Shown in pieces: positions 53,338-61,924 of a stretch of 64,000 bases of DNA. The translations under genes and the position numbers were made by a program. The stretch is from Fusibacter sp963666805 (GTDB lineage: Bacteria; Bacillota; Clostridia; Peptostreptococcales; Acidaminobacteraceae): contig CAXXWR010000001.1 of the NCBI GenBank assembly GCA_963666805.2, forward strand, positions 62,001 to 126,000. Direction: 5' to 3'. The notes under the pieces are model-generated. The model was not told the DNA's origin, searched no databases, and saw only the letters and a program-made list of their open reading frames with translations. Position 1 is the first letter of the stretch. Each line of letters starts with the position of its first letter.

Positions 53338-54903
53338 CTATATGCCTTCACTTTGATTAATTCTTTCATTAATCGAATCCAGTATTTCTATTGGATAATT
53401 GACATAATCTAATATCTTAATGGCATTTCTTGTATTGGCAATGCCTGGTCTTATTTTGTAGTCAAAATCTAATTCATCTTTAGATACATTTTCAGTAAAG
53501 TAGTAATACTCATATCCTTTTAATTCATCTAAAATATTCATATCATGAGTTGATACTAGAACCTTTGTATTTCCCTCACCAAGTGTATTCAAGATTTCCA
53601 TTGATGCAGCATATCTTTCAATGGGATTTGTACCTTTAAATATTTCGTCTATAAGTATTAAAGTACAATAATCATCTTTTCTAATATCTATCATTCGCTT
53701 GATAGCTTCTGCTTCTACTAAAAAATAACTTTTGGCATTAGTAAGGGTATCATTCAAACTTATTGATGTAATCACTCTAAAATAATTGGTCTTATATTGT
53801 TTAGCTAAGCAGGTGCAGATACTTTGTGCTAGAATCGCATTGACACCTACCGTTCTAAGAAAAGTTGACTTACCACTCATATTTGAGCCCGTAATAGCAA
53901 CATCACTTGAAGTAATGATAGAATTCGATATGACGTCACTAAGTAAGGGATGATACATTTCTTTTATAGTTAGGCTATTGCAGCTGCTAATTATTTCTGG
54001 CTCACAATAGTTATATAACTTATCCCGATAAGCTATAACACTTATCACTGCATCCAATTCACCAATTTGACCATATAAGTGTTTAATATCAGCACTCATT
54101 TTATTGACCTTATTGGCAATCAGGTAATAATTTATTTCTTTAATAGAAAAAACGATGTTTAAATAGTCAGCAAGCACGTCGAGTCCTTCTAATCTAAAAA
54201 GCATGGTCTCTTTATTCATGATAGGTTTTAGTCGATTAATACTTATCGTAACTGAATCTGATGTTTGAGGAGAAATTTGATTAATTCTATTCAAGTTCTT
54301 TTTGCTAATCTTTATAAGCTTGATAGCATATTGTAATACTTCCAATTGAACCCCATTTTTTCTCAAGAAAAGATTATGTAATATCAAATTTACAGGAAAT
54401 AAGACTAATAGGATTCCTAGCAGTGCTGAAATTCCATGTATTAATGTCTGTACAATGATGACTATATTGATAATTGTTAAGATACAATGAATCCCGAGTG
54501 ATAGATTGTTTGACTTATACTCTGAATCAATCACTTCTTCAAAATGATATTTACAATACGCCATTTTTTCAAAGGCCTTCTTCAATTCATGTATCTCATT
54601 TTTTCTTTTTTCAGCTTGATTAATCTTAGTTAACCTAGAATTATAATCTATTTCATTATCGACTGGATTTTTTAACCAAGAGTAGAGTGTTTCCTCCCCA
54701 GCAGAACAGTTTGTATAGTTTAATAGCTCAAATAAAGAGTCCATATTTAAGTCATTCCACGTTATATCATCTAGTGAGGATTTTGTTTTCGTCTTATTGA
54801 CATTGGATTTTTTGAGATTTTCAAAATCTATTTTTCGATCTCGTTTTTTTTTCGTTTTAAATCCATGGATGTAACTTAAGTATGGTCTGATACTATTTAG
54901 CAT
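53338..54903 (-). CDS. MutS-related ATPase with internal membrane helices
   Basis: Protein of 521 aa. The C-terminal MutS ATPase is clear: Walker A TGSNMSGKSTFLR near 338-350, Walker B TLILIDEIFKGTN near 414-426 with the catalytic Asp-Glu, and STHD later. The mismatch-binding domain and connector of true MutS are missing. Instead, residues 133-180 form two membrane helices. Such MutS-like membrane proteins occur in bacteria with unknown roles, so mismatch repair should not be assumed. Its start overlaps the end of a truncated kinase frame by 7 bp. Confidence 0.82.
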   Translation of the reverse strand: MLNSIRPYLSYIHGFKTKKKRDRKIDFENLKKSNVNKTKTKSSLDDITWNDLNMDSLFELLNYTNCSAGEETLYSWLKNPVDNEIDYNSRLTKINQAEKRKNEIHELKKAFEKMAYCKYHFEEVIDSEYKSNNLSLGIHCILTIINIVIIVQTLIHGISALLGILLVLFPVNLILHNLFLRKNGVQLEVLQYAIKLIKISKKNLNRINQISPQTSDSVTISINRLKPIMNKETMLFRLEGLDVLADYLNIVFSIKEINYYLIANKVNKMSADIKHLYGQIGELDAVISVIAYRDKLYNYCEPEIISSCNSLTIKEMYHPLLSDVISNSIITSSDVAITGSNMSGKSTFLRTVGVNAILAQSICTCLAKQYKTNYFRVITSISLNDTLTNAKSYFLVEAEAIKRMIDIRKDDYCTLILIDEIFKGTNPIERYAASMEILNTLGEGNTKVLVSTHDMNILDELKGYEYYYFTENVSKDELDFDYKIRPGIANTRNAIKILDYVNYPIEILDSINERINQSEGI

Positions 54904-55157
54904 TTCATATTCTCCTCTATTGTCTCTGTATAACTGTAAAGTCCATTTACGGTTTTTAATCTCTTGGGCACATCTATACCATAAGAATATAATAACTCGC
55001 TAAATTCACTCTGTCTCTCTATTAATTTTTGAGGGTGTTCATGCTCTTTTACTATCTTTAATACATATGTTCCATGATTCTTAAGCTTTATTTTGTATAT
55101 AAGTTTTATTCTAAACTTATCATCTTCGACAAATTGATTGTTTATTAATGATTCCAC
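54897..55157 (-). pseudogene. N-terminal fragment of an APH-fold kinase
   Basis: Frame of 86 codons resembling the N-lobe of aminoglycoside-phosphotransferase-like kinases: IYKIKLKNHGTYVLKIVKE (strand and ATP-binding Lys) and RQSEFSELLYSYGIDVPKRL. The catalytic C-lobe is absent, and the frame ends on the start of the MutS-related gene (ATGCTAA overlap). It is either a remnant or a small partner whose translation is coupled to the ATPase. Confidence 0.55.
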
Positions 55158-55324
55158 TGAATCGATTTCTGTATCAGCGGTCTGTGCTTATCTCTATCAT
55201 AGTTTACTTTAATATATTTATTTAATGTTTATTTATTTTTTTATATTATATCATCAATTTAATACTATTATAATTAAATAGACTAAGAAATTAGAATTAT
55301 CAAACAAATGGATGGGAATTTATA

Positions 55325-55371
55325 CAAAAAAGCTTAATATCCGTTATTGAGTTTTTTACTGGTTATTAAGC
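55325..55371 (-). terminator. Terminator of the SEFIR-domain gene
   Basis: A GCTTAATA/TATTAAGC stem with a 24-base loop is followed on the minus strand by six T, 33 bp past the stop. Confidence 0.7.
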
Positions 55372-55404
55372 CTTTATATTTCATACAATTCTTTTCCCCT
55401 ATTT

Positions 55405-56835
55405 TTAACCCATTAATTCTTTTCGTTGTCTATTTAGCCTTTCAAAATGTAACAGTGTATTTTGGATTAGTTTTATTGCATCAGATTGACTAGAATCACA
55501 TAGACGGTCGCTGCATATATTTGATCCAAATAATATGCCTATACCTTTATTGTAATGCTTATAATTTGCAAAAACATGGCAAATATCACCATCCCAAAAC
55601 AAATCACTTGAAGTAAGTATTTTTGTCGACTTATTACCTACTGCAACCCAATTACCTACTTGCGTATCTACTTGTAAAGTCATATTTACAACAAGTTTAT
55701 TGACACCCTCATAAATAGGTCGAATAGGTGCAGGAATACATGCTTTATAACGGTTATCTATAGTAATTTCATACGTTCTACCATGTGATGACTTACCGTC
55801 AGTATCATATCCATAAAGGACATCACTCGTAAAATTGTTGGTCCCAACTAAGTGAGGCAATTCAAATTGATTTTCAGAAGTGGCTTCCCTAATAAGGGGT
55901 AATCCTGCTTCATTTAAAAAGTGATTATAGGCTTGTGTCCCAATAGGGTGAATAGTTTCGTTACATAAAAAGAGCAAAATCCCACCGTCGTAAACATATT
56001 TTCTTAAAAAATCAAATACAAATTTGTCTGTTCGATCTTTTGTACTCGAAGAGATGCCGAGCCGGTCTTCAATAATGATGTAATCATAATTCTCACTAAG
56101 ACACTGACTCTCTGATATCAACTGATTTTTTAAGCTTAAATTAGTCAGGGTTGAGTATTGTATATCAGGACAAATGCCATATGCTATTTTCACATCATAA
56201 TCCTCTTTAAGTGTACTTATCAATTTTTGAGATTGTATATGACCAAACCCCTTTTTTGCTTCATAAGCGTATATGAATAGCACTTTTAAACGCCCTTTTT
56301 TATGAGAATCGTCAACTGAAGATAATGACTTATTAGATACTTTACTTGCACTAGCAAATGATGGTTTAGGCCCTCTTTTAGGTTTTTCTATTAAATCGAC
56401 ATTCCAAACCATACGTTTCAATTGCTCGAAGGCTTCATCTGATATTGAATAATCAATCATACTAATTGCAATTCGTGAATTTAAATAAGAAGGCATAAGA
56501 TATTCGTCAGTAAGAGCTATTGGGATGAACTTTTCTTGTTCACACTGATTGTAAATGTCGGGTGTGATAATTTGTGCTTCTATTCCTACACCACCATTTC
56601 TTCTATTCGATTTTTCACAATAGTCTTGGTTGCATATGATTAAAACCTTATCTGAATTTCTGATACTTTCTTCCATAAAATAAAATCTATCATATCCAGG
56701 TTTTAAGTCCCATTGATCAAGAATAACATCAACGCCAGCTTCTTCAACAAGTTTAGTTGCTAGATTCAAAACCCATTTTTTATGTTCATCTGATGTCCAA
56801 CTATAAGATATAAATACTTTAGGGGTATAATCCAT
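55405..56835 (-). CDS. SEFIR/TIR-domain protein with large C-terminal domain, candidate immune effector
   Basis: Protein of 476 aa. Residues 1-150 are a SEFIR/TIR-type domain: KVFISYSWTSDEHKKWV (box 1), VDVILDQWDLKPGYDRFYF, KVLIICNQDYCEKS, and the GGVGIEAQII segment with Glu86 as a candidate catalytic residue. A Ser/Lys linker (150-182) leads to a domain of about 290 residues (LKVLFIYAYEAKKGFGHIQS, YDYIIIEDRLG, DGGILLFLCNETI) that looks Rossmann/flavodoxin- or class I amidotransferase-like but is not recognised. SEFIR and TIR proteins in bacteria are often NAD-degrading anti-phage effectors. Here sensor and effector could be in one chain. It is monocistronic with its own terminator. Confidence 0.75.
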   Translation of the reverse strand: MDYTPKVFISYSWTSDEHKKWVLNLATKLVEEAGVDVILDQWDLKPGYDRFYFMEESIRNSDKVLIICNQDYCEKSNRRNGGVGIEAQIITPDIYNQCEQEKFIPIALTDEYLMPSYLNSRIAISMIDYSISDEAFEQLKRMVWNVDLIEKPKRGPKPSFASASKVSNKSLSSVDDSHKKGRLKVLFIYAYEAKKGFGHIQSQKLISTLKEDYDVKIAYGICPDIQYSTLTNLSLKNQLISESQCLSENYDYIIIEDRLGISSSTKDRTDKFVFDFLRKYVYDGGILLFLCNETIHPIGTQAYNHFLNEAGLPLIREATSENQFELPHLVGTNNFTSDVLYGYDTDGKSSHGRTYEITIDNRYKACIPAPIRPIYEGVNKLVVNMTLQVDTQVGNWVAVGNKSTKILTSSDLFWDGDICHVFANYKHYNKGIGILFGSNICSDRLCDSSQSDAIKLIQNTLLHFERLNRQRKELMG

Positions 56836-57064
56836 ATGTTAACAATGCTCCTTTTTACAGTAGTTTAATTGTTATTTATAAATTGAATTAAAAGGCCATT
56901 AAATAGGCTAATTAGCCTATCGCCTTTATTAATAATAACATATATAATGGCACCTTCCTACTCAAAAAAGTGTCAAAAAAAGTAAGAAGTCAGCGAGAAA
57001 TGAGGTTTAGGAGATTTTTCGCTGACTAAGGTTATTTAATTCATTATTTAAACCGCTCTATAGA
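56836..57064 (-). promoter_or_regulatory. Intergenic region with a perfect 18 bp palindrome and a terminator-like hairpin
   Basis: ATAGGCTAATTAGCCTAT at 56903-56920 is a perfect palindrome, nested between AAAGGC and GCCTTT. A second stem, AGTCAGCGA/TCGCTGACT (56988-56996, 57019-57027), is followed on the minus strand by a T run and may end transcription from the gene at 57.2 kb. The palindrome lies about 70 bp upstream of the SEFIR gene and could be its operator. Confidence 0.6.
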
Positions 57065-57172
57065 TTACTTAAGAGGTAGAATGGCGTCTTGTGATAGATA
57101 TATTTCAGCTGTCTTTTCAAAGCTAGTCTCCTCCACTGCTGCTATCAAGTATTCTAATTTTCTTTCGTCCAT
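57065..57172 (-). pseudogene. 35-codon frame resembling a LysR-type N-terminus
   Basis: Starts ATG after AAGGGA and reads MDERKLEYLIAAVEETSF then EKTAEIYLSQ, close to the first helices of LysR-type regulators (MDxRqLeYFiavvEegSF). It stops after 35 codons, so it cannot form a full helix-turn-helix protein. It is a remnant, or a small peptide with chance likeness. Located 20 bp downstream of the YHGS gene. Confidence 0.4.
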
Positions 57173-57192
57173 GGGTCTTCCCTTGTCTTGAT

Positions 57193-57762
57193 TTATAAAT
57201 TTGTTTCGATCAATCGTAATGATTCTTGAGCCTCTTGCCATAGGTGTGGAAATTTAGAAGCAATAAAGTTAGCATAGGCAGACTTTTGATGAATTAAATC
57301 GGTCGAGATGATTTCATCCAATATTTGAGACTCTATAAAGGCTCTTTCGTCTACAGATAGAGCCTTAAAGGGTTTGATAATGAGTTTTTCTTGTCTTACG
57401 AAGGTCATAAGTCTATCATAAATGTTGTCAATGGGGTACTCCTTTAGAACCGTGACAGGTTCTTCACTGACATAAGCACATGTGATGTCCGTTGGATTGG
57501 TGAGTTGACTTGTAGGATGACATTCATAAAGAGAACCCTTTTGATGCTTGTAAATGTCTGATAGGGCATCTGGGAAATACTCTGTATAAATGGGAACCCC
57601 GCTCGCTTGATCAAATCCATAAGGATAGAAGTTGTTGTTTACCATGTAGAGCGTTGCAATCACTTCACTGCTTGTAAGGTAAACATAGCTTTTCTTGTGG
57701 TTTGAAACTTGTGGGGTTAGGATTTTGAGGTTTTGGGTTGGGCTTCCGTGGTAGTATGACAA
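57193..57762 (-). CDS. YHGS-motif protein of unknown function, TTG start
   Basis: Soluble protein of 189 aa that begins SYYHGSPTQNLKILTPQ and continues SNHKKSYVYLTSSEVIATLYM. The YHGS...LT pattern resembles the NAD-binding start of ADP-ribosyltransferase-like folds, but the remaining catalytic residues cannot be assigned, so no activity is claimed. The start is TTG, ten bases after AAAGGAG; no ATG fits. A decayed copy of part of this gene lies at 58981-59060, which suggests the family is multiplied in this genome. Confidence 0.6.
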   Translation of the reverse strand: MSYYHGSPTQNLKILTPQVSNHKKSYVYLTSSEVIATLYMVNNNFYPYGFDQASGVPIYTEYFPDALSDIYKHQKGSLYECHPTSQLTNPTDITCAYVSEEPVTVLKEYPIDNIYDRLMTFVRQEKLIIKPFKALSVDERAFIESQILDEIISTDLIHQKSAYANFIASKFPHLWQEAQESLRLIETNL

Positions 57763-57907
57763 ATTTTGGGTACTCCTTTGTTGGCAATAGAATATATAGC
57801 ATTATTGTTATTAGCAAAAGATCAATAATCACAGCCTGTAGTTTGTTTTCTAGATTCTCCCTTTTCTTTTGGTTATATTTTATATGGCCTTAAGAAATCT
57901 GTCTAAC

Positions 57908-58732
57908 TTAGTGTAACCTATCCCGATGATTAATCTTAACATAGTCTACTACGAATAAAATCAATGCTGCAATGAGTAGTAAGACCAATGAAAAAATGTC
58001 CCAGACATCAATAACAGGTTCAAGGATCATTTTGGATATTGCTATATTAACAACTAATACAAAGGGGGTTGTTATTAATAAAGTCACTGCCATTTTTATT
58101 AAGAATCTGATTTTCAAAAGATTAAAAATCATTATAATTAACCATAAGTATATTATTGTAATAAGCGATAATATAGAACCTATATTAAAAACAGCAGGCA
58201 CATTAATGATTTTACTTAGAAAATAAAAATAAGGAACAATTAAAATACTAACAAAAATTAAACTTAATAAAATGCCCTTTTTACCGCGTGCAAGCAAAGG
58301 TGCTGTTAAAACCCAAGCAAGGATAATTGAAATAAGTGGGATAAGTGACCATGTTAATTTCCCAAATACTGCCACATCACAAATGATACATATTAATATT
58401 CCAATGGCATTCATCAGTGAAAATATGGATAACTTTAGGTGGTTATTATGTGTGTTATTTTCTTCTTCTTTTTTGAGACTAATGAGATTTTCATTGACTT
58501 TACTTTCATAAACCTCTTCACTCATTTTTTCACTACTTAATAATTCATTCACTGAAATATCTAGTATATCGCATAAATCTAACATAATTGAAGAATCAGG
58601 CATACTTTTACCTGTTTCCCATTTAGAAACGGCTCTATTGGTGATATTTAATTGTTGAGCGAGTTGAACTTGAGTTAATTGTTTTTCTTTTCGACATGAT
58701 GCAATAAATTTTCCAATTTTAACTTGATCCAT
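57908..58732 (-). CDS. XRE-family regulator with C-terminal membrane domain
   Basis: Protein of 274 aa. Residues 5-60 are an XRE helix-turn-helix (KIGFIAS-type start, LTQVQLAQQLNITNRAVSKWETGKSMPD). A charged linker (70-95) leads to about six membrane helices (100-270). This architecture senses membrane events or small effectors and represses nearby genes. AAGGAGG fixes the ATG at 58732. The promoter region toward the plus side contains no other regulator target that I can see. Confidence 0.88.
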   Translation of the reverse strand: MDQVKIGKFIASCRKEKQLTQVQLAQQLNITNRAVSKWETGKSMPDSSIMLDLCDILDISVNELLSSEKMSEEVYESKVNENLISLKKEEENNTHNNHLKLSIFSLMNAIGILICIICDVAVFGKLTWSLIPLISIILAWVLTAPLLARGKKGILLSLIFVSILIVPYFYFLSKIINVPAVFNIGSILSLITIIYLWLIIMIFNLLKIRFLIKMAVTLLITTPFVLVVNIAISKMILEPVIDVWDIFSLVLLLIAALILFVVDYVKINHRDRLH

Positions 58733-58893
58733 GACGACCTCCTTTAATATATTGAATAAATTATACACTAAAATAAGCTTATAAAGAGGAATAGACAGTT
58801 GATTGAGTCCCTATCAACCAATAGTTGAATTGATAGTAGACCACTCTAGCTAGGAAATGGATTATATAATAGAACTATTTAAGAAGTAAGCAT

Positions 58894-58928
58894 ACCAATG
58901 GGCTAGCAGGTTAGGCTAGCCCATTGGT
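58894..58928 (-). terminator. Perfect 14 bp hairpin in the gap between the XRE and GH5 genes
   Basis: ACCAATGGGCTAGC (58894-58907) pairs with GCTAGCCCATTGGT (58915-58928) around a 7-base loop. It is most likely the end of the GH5 gene transcript, 160 bp away. Confidence 0.7.
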
Positions 58929-58980
58929 TATATGATTATTATCTTTGAGTTAATCCTATATGGTTAATTACTTGTTGGTC

Positions 58981-59060
58981 TATAGAGGCCAATTGCTCCG
59001 GCAGAGATAGAGCCTTAAATCGCAAATATTATCAACGTAGAGAGCCTTTAGAACCGTAAA
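58981..59060 (-). pseudogene. Decayed partial copy of the YHGS gene
   Basis: AGATAGAGCCTTAAA (59005-59019) and CCTTTAGAACCGT (59045-59057) occur in the same order and strand in the YHGS gene at 57355-57369 and 57441-57453. About 46 bp of the intervening part is missing here. Flanking bases are also similar, so this is a remnant of a former paralogue. Confidence 0.6.
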
Positions 59061-59087
59061 CGGGGATCAGTACACATATTTCAAAAT

Positions 59088-61076
59088 TTATTCTTCAAAT
59101 TGTTTAAAAAATTGACATAAGTCAGTGTCTAAATAATAGTACCCTATTTGTTTATATGTTACATCTTCATAAACAGGGTAACATTGTGCAAAACTGTAAG
59201 AAGAATTCAAACCACCAATTACCCACGGTACGTTATCTTCTGAAAATTTATCAATCATATCCTTATAGTAGGCAAGATAAGTTTCCTTTGGATAACGGAC
59301 AAGCGAATAAGAAGATGATGAATCTTCGAAAAGACCAAATTCCCCGACAATAAAACCTACATTGTTTTCAGCCGCCAATGCTTTCATCAATTCATATGAC
59401 GTCTGAGTAGATGCGTTATCATCTAAGAGTTCACTTGCGACTACCGAGGCATCATATGTTTTCCCACTAGCATCTACATAAGGCCATGTTACTGATTTCA
59501 AATAATCTGTATTATCTAAATAATCTTGACTAATAACACAAAAAGAACGCGGTGCGTATTGATGATAACTTATGGCAACTCCCAATTTAGCCATGGTCTC
59601 ACCACTTAGTCCTCCACTATGAATATCTGCGATTATAACCCGTTCAGGGCTCTCTTCCCTTATCGCCTCTACTGCTGGGGTAAAGACTTCTCCATACCGT
59701 GTTTCAGAAAAAATTTCTGGCTCAACCATTAAATCAAACGCAAGATATTGATTGGGAATAGCTTTATACCTTCTAGCAAGCATTTGCCAAAATTCAGCAA
59801 ATTCAGCGATTTCCGCTTCGTTTTGAGGCTCATTGATACTACCTGTTTCAAAATTTGAATCTCCTGTGAACCCCGTTTTTTGTGAACATTGAATTGTCAA
59901 ATGAACATCATTTTCAATGCATATTGCTAAAATTTCATCTAACATTTTTAAACGTTGTTCGTTAACCATTCCTTCTACATAGTCAGGACCTTGCAAATAT
60001 GAAAAGCTTAAAAACATAACAAGATTATTTAATCCTGCTTCTTTCATTGTCTGTATATCCATCTCTCTCACTAATTTATCTGGGTAAGAGTAAAGAGCAC
60101 CATATGTAGCACTTCCTAATTTAGGGAGCAAGACGCCATGCCAAGAGGCAGGCAGTTCAGAGCATGAGGCATCGGGCAGACTGGTTTCTTTATTTAATAA
60201 GGTTTCGGTTAGTATTTGGTTATCATAATCCATGACTTCTGAAAACAATTTTAAATCTGAATTAACCTCAAAAGAATAGTAATATCTCATGGCAGCCTTT
60301 GCAGCATCTTCAATGGTCATAGCTTTTTGAGGATACCATTTCCCATCTGTTGTCATTCCAAGTACCTTTTGCCCAGTTCTTCTATCATATAAAGAGGAAC
60401 ACGTTTGTGCAACCCACCAGTTTCCAAAATCTTGATTCCATTCTACACCTTCAGGTGCACCATTGGGCCATTCTCCAACTAAATCTTCAACATCTGTACA
60501 CATTGTAAAAATACTCGCTTCTGAAATAGTTCCGGCAATATCACTATTATCAAAAATGAAATTAGCACAATTCATACCTATTGGTGCACTTGAAGGCATG
60601 AAAAATTCTGGTATTGGAATATCATTACACTTTTCAAAATAATCTTGATAATTATCATATTCAACCCCCAGCATTTCCTCAACTCTAGGATAATATATAC
60701 CTATACCAAACCAATATCGACTTGCAAATTTGTCATCTGCTGAATACTCTAACATATCAGTAAGGAAGGGGCTCTCTTTTTTATATCTAAGTTCAAATAC
60801 TTTATTGATCATTTGAGTAACTTCCACTTGCATTGCATTCTCATCTAATCTTTTAGCTTCTTCATACTCTAAAATGCCTAATTGATAAGCTTCTTCAACA
60901 TCAGTATTTTCAAAGACAAGTCCCTTCTCTGTTTCAATTTCATGAGAAGCTTCTTGTACTACAGGTATACTATCAACTGGTGATAAGTCACCTTCACTCG
61001 TTTGAGTATTTTCTCCACACCCAGAAAAAATACTCATTGTCACAAAAATCATTAAACAAACTAAAAATTGCTTCAT
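59088..61076 (-). CDS. Lipoprotein with GH5-like glycoside hydrolase domain
   Basis: Secreted lipoprotein of 662 aa. The signal peptide ends at the lipobox FSGC (Cys20). The N-terminal half (about 50-300) has two weak SLH-like stretches and no recognised fold. Residues about 305-630 are a TIM barrel like GH5 cellulases: SWHGVLLPKLG, LAFDLMVEPEI with the likely acid/base Glu (about 452, in VEPE instead of NEP), SYHQYAP and FIVGEFGLF with the nucleophile Glu (about 579). AAGGAG fits the ATG at 61076. Polysaccharide hydrolysis at the surface is likely, but the substrate is unknown and the changed NEP motif is notable. Confidence 0.78.
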   Translation of the reverse strand: MKQFLVCLMIFVTMSIFSGCGENTQTSEGDLSPVDSIPVVQEASHEIETEKGLVFENTDVEEAYQLGILEYEEAKRLDENAMQVEVTQMINKVFELRYKKESPFLTDMLEYSADDKFASRYWFGIGIYYPRVEEMLGVEYDNYQDYFEKCNDIPIPEFFMPSSAPIGMNCANFIFDNSDIAGTISEASIFTMCTDVEDLVGEWPNGAPEGVEWNQDFGNWWVAQTCSSLYDRRTGQKVLGMTTDGKWYPQKAMTIEDAAKAAMRYYYSFEVNSDLKLFSEVMDYDNQILTETLLNKETSLPDASCSELPASWHGVLLPKLGSATYGALYSYPDKLVREMDIQTMKEAGLNNLVMFLSFSYLQGPDYVEGMVNEQRLKMLDEILAICIENDVHLTIQCSQKTGFTGDSNFETGSINEPQNEAEIAEFAEFWQMLARRYKAIPNQYLAFDLMVEPEIFSETRYGEVFTPAVEAIREESPERVIIADIHSGGLSGETMAKLGVAISYHQYAPRSFCVISQDYLDNTDYLKSVTWPYVDASGKTYDASVVASELLDDNASTQTSYELMKALAAENNVGFIVGEFGLFEDSSSSYSLVRYPKETYLAYYKDMIDKFSEDNVPWVIGGLNSSYSFAQCYPVYEDVTYKQIGYYYLDTDLCQFFKQFEE

Positions 61077-61085
61077 TCCCCCCAC

Positions 61086-61342
61086 TCCTTTACACTTAAA
61101 AAATCATATTTCAATCTATTATTGATCTTTAGATATAAAACGACTTATTTTAGAGTTTAGATAAGTATTTAGTTGTAATTATGTAAATATTTGTGTTTTT
61201 ATGCACTTTTGTTTAATTATACAAATATGCAGAATTAAATTCAATAACTATTGATTAAAAAACCTTAAGAGATTTGTCTAAGATTGTAACGAATGGAGCA
61301 TATATTGTCTGTTAAATGGTGTTGATTACAGGATTTCTTTAT
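61086..61342 (-). other. Gene-free AT-rich gap
   Basis: The 257 bp upstream of the GH5 gene hold only AT-rich sequence, probably its promoter. I see no structure or frame worth calling. Confidence 0.5.
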
Positions 61343-61861
61343 TTATATAATATCAACTAAACCATTTATATTTTCTAAAAAACCCTGTTTGATTTCTCTA
61401 ACCATACACCATTCTGCACTTCTTTCTCTATCATTTACATGATAAATCCCAAATTTATATGTGGCACTAAACTTAAGTTTCTTATAAAAATTTGGATTCC
61501 CACAAAGAAATACTGCAGAATATCCCAAATTTTTTGCTCTATTTATGGACTCTTCAACCAAAGCCTTGGCGATCCCTTTTCTAAAATGGTTTGGATGAAC
61601 ACTTAAAGGAGATAAAAGTAATTCAGTTATGGTTTTTTCTTTTGTTTCAATTTTCATTTTGTATAAAACTACTTGTCCTACCAATTCTCCTGATTCGAGT
61701 TCTGCAACCAAAGATAATTCAGGTATAAAAGATTGTTTAGTTCTAATCTCATTAAGATAATCATGTTCATCTCCAGCACAATAAGCTGCTGTAGCAAAGG
61801 ATTTTTTAACTAAGTCATATATTTTAGAATAATCTTTTTGTACTTCTTGTCTTATTATCAT
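61343..61861 (-). CDS. GNAT family N-acetyltransferase
   Basis: Acetyltransferase of 172 aa. MIIRQEVQKDYSKIYDLVKK opens the fold, LSPLSVHPNHFRKGIAKALVEESI is the acetyl-CoA loop and VFLCGNPNFYKKLKF is motif B. This subfamily resembles the predicted N-acetyltransferases of YhbS type. Substrate unknown. It is the last gene of a run of small accessory genes on the minus strand. Confidence 0.87.
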   Translation of the reverse strand: MIIRQEVQKDYSKIYDLVKKSFATAAYCAGDEHDYLNEIRTKQSFIPELSLVAELESGELVGQVVLYKMKIETKEKTITELLLSPLSVHPNHFRKGIAKALVEESINRAKNLGYSAVFLCGNPNFYKKLKFSATYKFGIYHVNDRERSAEWCMVREIKQGFLENINGLVDII

Positions 61862-61893
61862 AATAACCTCTTGTAAGTTTGAAACAGTGTGTT

Positions 61894-61912
61894 ATACGAA
61901 GACTTTAGATGT
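61894..61912. repeat. GTTATAC...GTCTAAC boundary element
   Basis: Between the GNAT and MazG genes, GTTATACGAAGAC is followed closely by TTTAGATGTCTAAC, two heptamers of the GTTRRRY/RYYYAAC kind found at integron sites but in an order unlike attC. GTTATACGAAGAC resembles ATTAAACGAAAC on the minus strand at about 63.0 kb. Confidence 0.3.
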
Positions 61913-61924
61913 CTAACCCTTAGG

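Noticed and set aside
57065..57172. Functional LysR regulator
   Set aside because: Only 35 codons are open, shorter than a complete helix-turn-helix domain; kept as a remnant only.
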